Shown here: in pieces, positions 1 to 5,619 of the stretch
Position numbering within the stretch: position 1 is the first letter of the stretch
Layout: every line of letters begins with the position of its first letter
Source: Rickettsiales bacterium
GTDB lineage: Bacteria > Pseudomonadota > Alphaproteobacteria > Rickettsiales > UBA3002
Direction: 5' to 3'
NCBI GenBank assembly: GCA_002725445.1
Contig: PBPD01000153.1
Location: forward strand, 1-5,962
Length of the DNA: 5,962 nucleotides
Position numbers and translations under genes: made by a program
Notes under the pieces: model-generated
Databases searched by the model: none
Seen by the model: the letters and a program-made list of their open reading frames with translations, nothing else
What the model was told of the DNA's origin: nothing

Positions 1-798
1 CAACGCCGTCAAGACGTGGAAGAAGAGCGAGCGAATCTTTCCCAGTACCAAAACGTTTTGTCCCTCTCAAAGAAAGAGCTCTCTGTGACCAAGCCATTGC
101 TCGCATCAGGTGCTGTGTCGGAGATTGAAATCCTCCGATTGGAACGTCAGATAGTAGAGCTAGAAGGAAACATCACCAAGTCCAAGGTAGCGATTGAGCG
201 TGGCTTAAACGCCATCGAAGAAGAAATTATAAAGAAGGAAGAAGCGCGTCTAAAACTGGTTAATCGATGGAACCAAGAATTGACCGAAGCCACCGCCGAA
301 ATGGCGACATTGCAGCAGTCTCAAACCAGTTTAGAAGATGTGGTGTCACAAGCAGCGCTGAGATCGCCAATCAATGGTACGGTGCAGCGCTTGCTCATTA
401 ATACCATTGGTGGGGTCATTACACCAGGCAGCGCGGTAGTGGAACTCGTTCCTCAAGATGATCAACTTATTGTTGAGGCAAAGGTCTCGCCTAAAGATAT
501 TGCGTTTATTCGAGAAGGGCAGCAGGCCATCTTAAAGTTCAGTGCTTACGACTTTACTATTTATGGCGGTATGTCTGCTGAAGTCCGACATATCAGTGCT
601 GACGCCATTACCAACGAGAAAGATGAAACCTACTATTTAGTCAGGCTCGAAACGAAGAAAAGCATTGCTGATGAAGCGTTAGATATTTTACCTGGAATGA
701 TCGTACAGGTAGACATATTGACGGGAAAGAAAACTGTCCTTAACTATATCTTATCCCCTCTGTTCAATGTTACAGCCTCTGCGCTGCGGGAGCGTTAA
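1..798 (+). CDS. lapC: HlyD/LapC-type type I secretion membrane fusion protein, C-terminal part (5' end outside window)
   Basis: This is the periplasmic adaptor that links an inner-membrane ABC transporter to a TolC-like outer-membrane channel in type I secretion. The frame is open from base 1, so the true start is upstream; the GTG at 16 is internal. About 265 residues are visible, against roughly 430-470 for full-length family members, so the N-terminal membrane anchor and the first part of the coiled coil are missing. Visible codons 1 to about 115 are charged, heptad-rich helix, typical of the alpha-helical hairpin. A lipoyl-like half-motif SPINGTV follows at visible codons 122-128, then beta-barrel sequence. 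The family C-terminal signature PGMIVQVDILTGKKT begins near codon 231 and the protein ends ALRER. The symbol lapC rests on the neighbouring lapD and lapG; family membership is more secure than the symbol. It forms an operon with the LuxR gene that starts at the next base. Confidence 0.9.
   Translation, partial: QRRQDVEEERANLSQYQNVLSLSKKELSVTKPLLASGAVSEIEILRLERQIVELEGNITKSKVAIERGLNAIEEEIIKKEEARLKLVNRWNQELTEATAEMATLQQSQTSLEDVVSQAALRSPINGTVQRLLINTIGGVITPGSAVVELVPQDDQLIVEAKVSPKDIAFIREGQQAILKFSAYDFTIYGGMSAEVRHISADAITNEKDETYYLVRLETKKSIADEALDILPGMIVQVDILTGKKTVLNYILSPLFNVTASALRER
788..792 (+). promoter_or_regulatory. Shine-Dalgarno for the LuxR gene inside the end of the HlyD gene
   Basis: GGGAG lies 6 nt before the ATG at 799 and is embedded in the last codons (Arg-Glu-Arg) of the upstream gene. 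With TAA and ATG directly adjacent (TAAATG), this suggests translational coupling of the regulator to the secretion adaptor. No separate promoter was seen for the regulator. Confidence 0.65.
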
Positions 799-1395
799 AT
801 GAGACATTTCATTGCCGAGAAAGATTTGCAAGGGGCGCTCACCCAGTATTCGTGGACCAGCTATAGTCGGGCTGACCAGCTAACATGTGATCAAACTGAT
901 TGTATATGGATATTGGCAAGCGATGAGAACTGGCGGCAACAGCTAATTGAAGCCAAGCAAAAAGTAACGCAAGTGGTATTACTGACCTACAAATATGACC
1001 GTTTAGAGATGCAAACAGCGCTGATGCTAGGCGCTAGGGCGTATTGTCACGCATTAGGAACCCAGTCTCTTATATCTTCGGTAGCGAGGGTGATAGAAGC
1101 CGGAGGAATGTGGTTACCTAATGAGTTGCTTTTAGTGACAACATCCAATGTGGCGGTCAATCTGCAGTCTGAACGAGTGCTACCTGCTTTAAGTGGCTTA
1201 ACGAACCGCGAAAAGGACGTATTGAGCGGCATTTTAGATGGGTTAAGCAATAAAGAAATTGCAAGAGAGCACGGTATTACCGAGCGTACCGTTAAAGAAT
1301 ATGTGGGTACGCTCTTACACAAATTTGAGGCAAAGGACCGAATCAGTCTATTACTCCGACTTGGTGAATTTAGTCATCTAAAAGATGCTCTATAA
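799..1395 (+). CDS. LuxR/FixJ-family transcriptional regulator with degenerate receiver-like domain
   Basis: This 198-residue DNA-binding protein has a C-terminal LuxR helix-turn-helix at about residues 131-191: LTNREKDVLSGILDGLSNKEIA, shown here as positions 133-154 with the hallmark L-T-x-R-E start, followed by TERTVKEYVGTLLHKF. The first ~115 residues have the order and hydrophobic pattern of a response-regulator receiver: a beta strand CIWIL (35-39), VVLLT (59-63), and GARAY (78-82) before a helix ending in AGGMWLP. The expected phosphoacceptor Asp after the CIWIL strand is absent (L39/A40), and the conserved Lys after GARAY aligns with A85. It is therefore probably a phosphorylation-independent pseudo-receiver (inference). 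It starts directly after the HlyD stop codon with a good ribosome site, so it is co-transcribed with the secretion genes and plausibly regulates them or the adhesin. The target is unknown. Its last 26 bp overlap the end of lapD on the opposite strand. Confidence 0.9.
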   Translation: MRHFIAEKDLQGALTQYSWTSYSRADQLTCDQTDCIWILASDENWRQQLIEAKQKVTQVVLLTYKYDRLEMQTALMLGARAYCHALGTQSLISSVARVIEAGGMWLPNELLLVTTSNVAVNLQSERVLPALSGLTNREKDVLSGILDGLSNKEIAREHGITERTVKEYVGTLLHKFEAKDRISLLLRLGEFSHLKDAL

Positions 1396-3304
1396 CTTCC
1401 ATGTGTGATACAACGCCGTCAATACCAAGCTCTATAAAGAGCGCTTGATGGTCAGAGCGTTTAACGCCGTCGGCGTATACTTTAATACCGAAAGTATGCG
1501 CCAGTGAGCAGAAGCCTCGAAGGAAAGCGTGATTAGCTGGGTTGAAATCTATGTCGGCCATAAATGCGGAATCAATTTTCACATAGTCTAGCCCCATCTC
1601 TTGCACATCTAACAGTTGCGAGAACGATTCGCCTACACGTTTAAGGCCTATTTCGCATTCTTTAGCTTTAAGCGTAGTGCAAAAGTCGCTAAATTCGTCA
1701 GGGAAACGTGTTGCTGTAGATTCCCTTACTTCGAAGCACAGCTGTTTAGCTGCTTTTGAGTTGATACCTATTTGATAATAAAGCTGTGCAAGGGTTTCAG
1801 GGTCTAGCATGAACTGTTCAGAGCAAAGAAAAGCAAACTTCGATTCTGTGCCAGAACGGTTAATGTAATCAATAAGGTGAATAATGGTTGTCAGTTCTAA
1901 CTGTGGCAACAAACCTAAGTAACGTGCCCAGTGGGTATAGAAGCCGCTCTTTCTAAGCTCGCCGTCTATGTTCACCCCAGCCCAGCTTTGGTAATGAACC
2001 AAATTTCTGTCTATATCGAGCACTGGGAAATTAAATGTTTCTACATCACGCTCATCGATAGCACGTTTGAGCTCTTGCTCCCATCGCTTCTCTTCCACAA
2101 GTGAAATGAATTCTCTTAGCGGGGCCTCGACAAACGGTTCGTCCATTTCGTCCGCTTCGGCTTCATCTATCATTGCATCAGCGCGCATAAGTGCGTTTGA
2201 AAAGCTGTCATCTGGTCGTAATTTTACAACCGACTGAAAGACTTGAGGGTCGCCATCGCGGCTAAATGCACTTAAACACGCACCGTGTAATGCTTCAGAT
2301 ATAGTAACGGCATCGTGGGTTTCGGTGAGGAGAATAACAAATTCATTTTTTTGCATTCTAGCAATACGACTGTCGGTGAAAAGGTGATGATGAATAGAAA
2401 GGCAATCATTAATTTCTTCAACGAAGTCGCGAATACGATTTTTACGTATATTGGCCGGGGAGCGCAAGAAACCTTCGCCCTCAGTAAATCTCACAAAAAA
2501 GACGCAGTTGACGCCTTCTGTATCGCGAAAGGCAAGTTGGCCTTTTAAAATCGATATAAAATAGTCCCTGTTGGCGACACCAGATTCGTCGTCGAATTGG
2601 GTTTTATAGCGCATGAGATCAAGGCGGGAATTTTCCTCATCCATAATCTTCTTGGACGTTCTCGCTAAGAAGTTCATCGCGCGAACCACACTTTTGAGTT
2701 CTAGTGTACGAGGTTCTGGCAGTTGAACAAATTTCATTTCACCAAAAGACTCGGCTTGATTAACAACGCCATCCAGAGGTCGAATAATAAAACGAAGTGC
2801 CCACGCGCCTATTATTCCTGAGAAGATACCTACAAGGGACAGGCCAAAAATGAGCCGTTGAGTAGCGCGCCACATAGATGCGACGGCGAAGCTAGTGTCG
2901 GTTTCAACATATATCGTACCGTACTGACCCCACCCCTCGCTAACCTGAGCAATACCTGGATTGACATTCGGTGAGAAATTGTCTGCAAACCATCTGGGCG
3001 TGTCTTCATCTAATTGCACTTCGTGGGTGTGGGCAGACACAATTTCGCCATCCGCTTTTTGAAGAACAATTGTCGCGTAGTGCCCTATATCGAATTGGGA
3101 CATGATGAAAAGGTCTAAAGATACGGGGTCTTTTTCTAATCCACTAAGCGTTAACGCCATCATACTGGCGTTATCTAAGTTTTTTGAGTAAAGCTGTTCT
3201 TCTACGTATTGCTTCGTAGTAATTCCATGAATTGTCACGCTACCTGCAATTGCAACAAGGACAACGACTACAATGGCTAGCCATAATTCTCTTGTTATTG
3301 ACAT
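1370..3304 (-). CDS. lapD: LapD-type c-di-GMP receptor (periplasmic domain, HAMP, degenerate GGDEF and EAL)
   Basis: This inner-membrane receptor controls adhesin release by sequestering the protease LapG when cytoplasmic c-di-GMP is high. The 644-residue protein has a first membrane helix at about 7-27, a periplasmic LapD/MoxY-type domain to about 150, a second helix at about 151-171, HAMP to about 225, GGDEF at about 235-395 and EAL at about 400-640. The periplasmic loop carries GWGQ at 124-127; W125 matches the LapG-contacting Trp of the family GWxQ motif. The GGDEF signature is QKNEF (318-322), so no cyclase activity is expected. The EAL triplet aligns with QSW (439-441) and the metal-binding DD pair of DDFG with K555-R556, so no phosphodiesterase activity is expected; KID (576-578) is retained. 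This is the usual LapD pattern of a receptor that binds without turnover. It follows lapG after 6 bp. The AGGAG ribosome site overlaps the lapG stop and lies only 3 nt from the ATG. No alternative Met occurs before residue 48. Confidence 0.95.
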   Translation of the reverse strand: MSITRELWLAIVVVVLVAIAGSVTIHGITTKQYVEEQLYSKNLDNASMMALTLSGLEKDPVSLDLFIMSQFDIGHYATIVLQKADGEIVSAHTHEVQLDEDTPRWFADNFSPNVNPGIAQVSEGWGQYGTIYVETDTSFAVASMWRATQRLIFGLSLVGIFSGIIGAWALRFIIRPLDGVVNQAESFGEMKFVQLPEPRTLELKSVVRAMNFLARTSKKIMDEENSRLDLMRYKTQFDDESGVANRDYFISILKGQLAFRDTEGVNCVFFVRFTEGEGFLRSPANIRKNRIRDFVEEINDCLSIHHHLFTDSRIARMQKNEFVILLTETHDAVTISEALHGACLSAFSRDGDPQVFQSVVKLRPDDSFSNALMRADAMIDEAEADEMDEPFVEAPLREFISLVEEKRWEQELKRAIDERDVETFNFPVLDIDRNLVHYQSWAGVNIDGELRKSGFYTHWARYLGLLPQLELTTIIHLIDYINRSGTESKFAFLCSEQFMLDPETLAQLYYQIGINSKAAKQLCFEVRESTATRFPDEFSDFCTTLKAKECEIGLKRVGESFSQLLDVQEMGLDYVKIDSAFMADIDFNPANHAFLRGFCSLAHTFGIKVYADGVKRSDHQALFIELGIDGVVSHMEVIEHLLDD

Positions 3305-3307
3305 AAA

Positions 3308-3312
3308 CTCCT
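3308..3312 (-). promoter_or_regulatory. Shine-Dalgarno of lapD overlapping the lapG stop codon
   Basis: On the minus strand the junction reads TAGGAGTTTATG: the lapG TAG is part of the AGGAG ribosome site for lapD. The 3-nt gap to ATG is shorter than usual. The overlap implies a lapG-lapD operon with coupled translation, consistent with the need to match protease and receptor amounts. Confidence 0.6.
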
Positions 3313-3991
3313 AGGACCTTCTGCTAATCCCCTCTTGCTTCATGCGCTCAATAACGTCACGCCACCTAGATAGTCTACTGGTAGACGAAGAAACCTGTGC
3401 CGTTTTGCCTGGTTGCCAAATACCTGAGTCGTTAAAACTAAAAACAGGTATCAAGTCTGTGCGCTGTGAGCCGGGTAATACATTAGACACTAAGCTGTCT
3501 AGCACAAGGGGATCCGATGAAGGGGTATCATAGTATCCTAAAACCATGTGTGCTTGTGTTACTCGACTTCTACCAATCTTCGCTTTTACATAAATTAGGC
3601 GAAGTTTAGAACTATCGATACCTAAGTGTAGCAGAGCTACGTATTTTGCAATGGCATAATCCTCACAATCTCCGCGAGAATGGCCAAAAAGTTCAGAAGG
3701 GGTTGCCCAGTAGTCTTTTTCTTTAAACACAATATCGTCAGTAGCATACTGAATATGCTCATCAAAGAAAGCGTTTACACCAAGCAATTGATCTTTGACA
3801 CTCTTACTTTCAAGAGCGTGTAGGGCAGCTTCTAGCGCTGCAACGTGCGATGCTTTATCAGCTCCAAATTTATTTTTTACTTCCTGTTCAAGCTTTGGAA
3901 ACTCGATTACATACTGATCCTTCATTTGCTGTCCAGCCAGTAGCAGGGCCACTAATGCTAAGCAGTGCGACGCAAATAGAGAAAGGGTCAT
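3311..3991 (-). CDS. lapG: LapG-type periplasmic cysteine protease (bacterial transglutaminase-like, peptidase C93)
   Basis: This calcium-dependent periplasmic protease cuts Lap-type giant adhesins near the N terminus and releases them from the outer membrane. The 226-residue protein has a hydrophobic N-terminal segment (about 3-20) serving as export signal or anchor. The catalytic triad is visible: C109 in GDCEDYA, H148 in QAHMVLGYYD and D165 in LVLDSL. The His-to-Asp spacing of 17 and the ~40-residue Cys-His spacing fit the family. D108 and E110 flank the Cys where family members bind calcium. YWATP (94-98) and the GHSRGDCEDY context are also typical. The ATG at 3991 is the only start: an in-frame stop lies at 4004-4006 and no start codon intervenes. 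It lacks a well-placed ribosome site, and the signal peptide lacks a positively charged N-region, which is odd (see findings). It is followed by lapD in an operon; flgT lies upstream on the same strand, 154 bp away. Confidence 0.95.
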   Translation of the reverse strand: MTLSLFASHCLALVALLLAGQQMKDQYVIEFPKLEQEVKNKFGADKASHVAALEAALHALESKSVKDQLLGVNAFFDEHIQYATDDIVFKEKDYWATPSELFGHSRGDCEDYAIAKYVALLHLGIDSSKLRLIYVKAKIGRSRVTQAHMVLGYYDTPSSDPLVLDSLVSNVLPGSQRTDLIPVFSFNDSGIWQPGKTAQVSSSTSRLSRWRDVIERMKQEGISRRS

Positions 3992-4006
3992 AACTTCATT
4001 ATTTTA

Positions 4007-4060
4007 GTTATACTAAAGTATAGGCGAGAGTAACTGTCCCCACCTATAGTTTAAGTATAA
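4007..4060. repeat. Long imperfect AT-rich inverted repeat just upstream of lapG
   Basis: The left arm GTTATACTAAAGTATAGG (4007-4024) and right arm CCTATAGTTTAAGTATAA (4043-4060) are inverted copies. They pair over about 16 bp with one unpaired base and one mismatch around an 18-nt loop. The left arm is itself a small palindrome (TATAC-TAAA-GTATA). In a lapG transcript the hairpin would end about 16 nt before the start codon. It could be a paired operator, an RNA hairpin affecting lapG translation, or an attenuator between flgT and lapG; the sequence does not decide. It has no GC-rich stem or U-run, so an ordinary rho-independent terminator is unlikely. Confidence 0.65.
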
Positions 4061-4073
4061 TTTGCTATACGTA

Positions 4074-4087
4074 GTTATAGGTATAAC
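4074..4087. repeat. Palindrome GTTATA-GG-TATAAC, third copy of the lapG-upstream motif
   Basis: Two perfect 6-bp arms flank a GG centre. The same TATAGG/TTATAC words occur in the inverted repeat at 4007-4060, so three related AT-rich palindromic elements lie within about 80 bp. Clustered copies suggest binding sites for a dimeric regulator (inference). Confidence 0.5.
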
Positions 4088-4108
4088 ATGGCTGTGCTGA
4101 TAAACCAA
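4080..4108 (-). promoter_or_regulatory. Possible sigma-70-type promoter for lapG-lapD
   Basis: On the minus strand TTGGTT (4103-4108) and TATACC (4080-4085) are separated by exactly 17 bp. Both boxes match only partly (3/6 and 4/6). The -10 falls inside the palindrome at 4074-4087, so a protein bound there would block it. A transcript from here would have an ~80-nt leader containing the inverted repeat. Read-through from flgT is an equally possible source of lapGD mRNA. Confidence 0.25.
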
Positions 4109-4145
4109 CCATGATTTCGAATGCTAAAGTGGAAATCGAGAAAGA

Positions 4146-5327
4146 CTATTTTTTTACTACAAAATCGTGTTCTTGAATGTTTGCGATAATTCCTGCACCT
4201 TCGTTTACTACTAGAGACGAATTACCGTAGGCACTACTCACTACAAATTTGCCAGGATATAGCGAGTACTGTAAGTATTTACGGCCACGGTTATCGACAA
4301 TCTCTTTAGCTTGATAAAGGTATAGTTCATCTTTTTCAGAAATGCCATTGTCTCTGCCTAAAGATACAGAGATTTTATCGCCGGCAACATTAATCACTCT
4401 ACCTGTCATTGGCTGGCATGCAGTGGCTTCTTTTATGTCTTCAATCGCTTCTGCTATTGTCGCGTTGACGGTTTGCCCATAAAGCGACTGCCAAAATTTC
4501 GTCGAAAATTCATCTACATCTTCGAATCTGTCGAATGTCCATTCTCCTTGATTCTGATAAGACTTAGTCAACAACAGGCCTCCATTAATGCCGTCATAGA
4601 CCTGAATGGTCATAGCAAAGGAGCGTCGAGAAGTACCCTCACGCCACGGTGTAAAAACCGAAGCCTCTTCCCGTGTCACGCTTAAATCATCTATCATGCC
4701 CACCAGCACAAATTGAGTATTACTTTGCGCTGAAAGCGTGCGTACATTTTGGTCAGTATATCGACTGTCAAATTTTGCAGTATGTGGCGCGATATAGATA
4801 ATATCTAGGTTTTCAGTTTTATTTCGCATGGCCTGCGCTAACTGCTGGGTGAATGAAGCATCGAAATTGGGAATATTACCCTGTGTTAGCTGCGCTCTGT
4901 TACGTACCCTGAAATGTGTGGTAGCGAAATGTTTCTGGTCATTTTGTGCGGCACACACTTTTCCTCTTGGAAAAATGTCAGCGCGAATACTTACCGTAAT
5001 CACATCGCCGCTATAAACTTCATCAACCAGTTCCAGTTGTTCAACTTCGCCGGTAGAGCGAATGGTCATCTCTTCATTTTTAAGAAGACCATTTGTAAGC
5101 TTGGCGACACTATGAACTGATGCGCCTGCAAAAAGCATTGCTTGCTTAAGTGCCTCTTGGGTAGCCGCATGTCTGGCAGTTTCCTTATCACCATTTCGCA
5201 CCACAGCCTGTCCTGTAGCCTCGTACCACACGGCATTTGCTTGCCCAACCAAAAATGCAAACAGGCAAATTACCGCCACGACAGCATTTAAAATAGTTAC
5301 CAGCGTTGTTTTGCTAATATGTCGCAC
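4146..5327 (-). CDS. flgT: Flagellar H-ring assembly protein FlgT
   Basis: This periplasmic protein of the outer (H) ring surrounds the LP ring of Vibrio-type polar flagella and is needed for stable outer-membrane attachment and stator-ring assembly. The 393-residue product has a signal peptide with a hydrophobic core (about 8-27) and a likely cut after GQANA (residue 32). The N-terminal domain opens with the characteristic WYEATGQAVVRNGD (34-47), then A-rich helix TQEALKQAMLFAGASV. A middle domain follows at about 135-300, with DIIYIAPHT and QFVLVGMIDDLS strands. The small C-terminal domain starts near 305 with GRVINVAGDKISVSLGRDNGI. The mature protein has only two cysteines, C125 and C304, possibly a disulfide (inference). 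The start codon is GTG, with AGAGG 6 nt upstream. A strong sigma-54-like promoter lies upstream, as expected for a late flagellar gene. The divergent neighbour is flgP, which acts in the same structure. I see no convincing terminator after it, so transcription into lapG is possible. Confidence 0.93.
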   Translation of the reverse strand: MRHISKTTLVTILNAVVAVICLFAFLVGQANAVWYEATGQAVVRNGDKETARHAATQEALKQAMLFAGASVHSVAKLTNGLLKNEEMTIRSTGEVEQLELVDEVYSGDVITVSIRADIFPRGKVCAAQNDQKHFATTHFRVRNRAQLTQGNIPNFDASFTQQLAQAMRNKTENLDIIYIAPHTAKFDSRYTDQNVRTLSAQSNTQFVLVGMIDDLSVTREEASVFTPWREGTSRRSFAMTIQVYDGINGGLLLTKSYQNQGEWTFDRFEDVDEFSTKFWQSLYGQTVNATIAEAIEDIKEATACQPMTGRVINVAGDKISVSLGRDNGISEKDELYLYQAKEIVDNRGRKYLQYSLYPGKFVVSSAYGNSSLVVNEGAGIIANIQEHDFVVKK

Positions 5328-5331
5328 CGCA

Positions 5332-5338
5332 CACCTCT
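5332..5338 (-). promoter_or_regulatory. Ribosome binding site fixing the GTG start of flgT
   Basis: Minus-strand AGAGGTG lies 6 nt before the GTG at 5327 and supports this non-ATG start; the signal peptide begins properly with MRHISK. The site sits within the perfect short palindrome ACCTC-TG-GAGGT (5333-5344). Confidence 0.6.
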
Positions 5339-5393
5339 GGAGGTTTTTGTCTAACTGCGCTATGCAAAGCGCCGGGTTTATAAGGCGAAGTAT

Positions 5394-5408
5394 GCGAAAA
5401 GAGTGCCA
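5394..5408 (-). promoter_or_regulatory. Sigma-54 (RpoN) promoter for flgT
   Basis: On the minus strand the sequence is TGGCACTCTTTTCGC. It has a perfect -24 hexamer TGGCAC and a -12 element TCGC (consensus TTGC), with the diagnostic GG-N10-GC spacing. The predicted start is near 5382, giving a ~55-nt leader that carries a small GCGCT/AGCGC hairpin (5357-5372). RpoN control fits the FlrC-dependent late flagellar genes of related polar-flagellated bacteria. Confidence 0.7.
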
Positions 5409-5440
5409 ATTGATGTGGTTTCGTCGCCATTAAATCAATC

Positions 5441-5455
5441 GGGCGCATATCTTGC
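5441..5455 (+). promoter_or_regulatory. Probable sigma-54 promoter for flgP
   Basis: GGGCGC-ATATC-TTGC matches the consensus TGGCAC-N5-TTGC at 8 of 10 positions and keeps the GG-N10-GC spacing. It is back to back with the flgT promoter, 32 bp away. A second overlapping candidate, TTGCAC-ATATC-TTGC at 5452-5466, matches 9 of 10 but loses one G of the critical GG. The leader to the flgP ATG would be about 150-160 nt. Confidence 0.5.
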
Positions 5456-5480
5456 ACATATCTTGCAACGCGTATCTTGC
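5446..5480 (+). repeat. Tandem repeat of CATATCTTGCA with a third partial copy
   Basis: CATATCTTGCA occurs twice head to tail (5446-5456 and 5457-5467), and the core TATCTTGC recurs at 5473-5480. The repeats overlap the -12 region of the candidate flgP sigma-54 promoter, so the duplication creates two staggered TTGC elements 11 bp apart. Confidence 0.7.
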
Positions 5481-5524
5481 TAAAGGTTTGTAAAAAGCGT
5501 CAGTTTAGATATGTCAAAATCTGC

Positions 5525-5543
5525 TACCGCGGGTATGGCGGTA
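5525..5543 (+). other. Potential hairpin 1 in the flgP leader
   Basis: TACCGC and GCGGTA are perfect inverted arms around a 7-nt loop (GGGTATG). The stem is GC-rich enough to form in RNA. It lies upstream of a larger hairpin in the predicted leader. Confidence 0.45.
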
Positions 5544-5547
5544 TCTC

Positions 5548-5587
5548 GTAGTTACAAGGCTGCCACCGACGAGAGCAGCGTAACTAC
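5548..5587 (+). other. Potential hairpin 2 (stem with internal bulge) in the flgP leader
   Basis: GTAGTTAC (5548-5555) pairs perfectly with GTAACTAC (5580-5587). Inside it, after a 3-nt AAG bulge, GCTG (5559-5562) pairs with CAGC (5576-5579), leaving a 13-nt loop. A T-rich stretch (ATTTGATTTTATT) begins 3 nt later, so an attenuator-like role is conceivable. The run is broken by G and A, so it is not a classical terminator. The gene starts 40 nt downstream. Confidence 0.45.
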
Positions 5588-5615
5588 ACATTTGATTTTA
5601 TTAATAATGTAATTT

Positions 5616-5619
5616 GGAA
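5616..5619 (+). promoter_or_regulatory. Ribosome binding site of flgP
   Basis: GGAA lies 8 nt before the ATG at 5628. An in-frame stop at 5610-5612 excludes a longer product, so this start is well supported. Confidence 0.5.

Noticed and set aside
1375..1387. CATCT-AAA-AGATG inverted repeat at the convergent junction as a bidirectional terminator
   Set aside because: The stem is only 5 bp and not GC-rich, it lies within coding sequence of both genes, and no T-run follows on either strand.
2315..2548. Plus-strand open frame of 77 codons inside lapD
   Set aside because: It lies wholly antisense to a well-supported conserved gene, has no recognisable domain and no convincing ribosome site. The same applies to the small open frames at 1047-1322, 3342-3533, 4473-4685, 4828-5016, 4914-5120 and 5066-5260.
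4001..4087. Miniature transposable element in the flgT-lapG gap
   Set aside because: The inverted arms are short and AT-rich, and I see no flanking target-site duplication. A genome-wide copy search would be needed to revive the idea.
4113..4137. GATTTC/GAAATC inverted repeat after flgT as a rho-independent terminator
   Set aside because: It has a 6-bp AT-rich stem with a 13-nt loop, and the downstream sequence on the minus strand (ATGGTTGGTTTATC) is not a U-run.
5481..5512. Sigma-28 (FliA) promoter for flgP starting at TAAAGG
   Set aside because: The TAAA element has no GCCGATAA-like box at the expected spacing.
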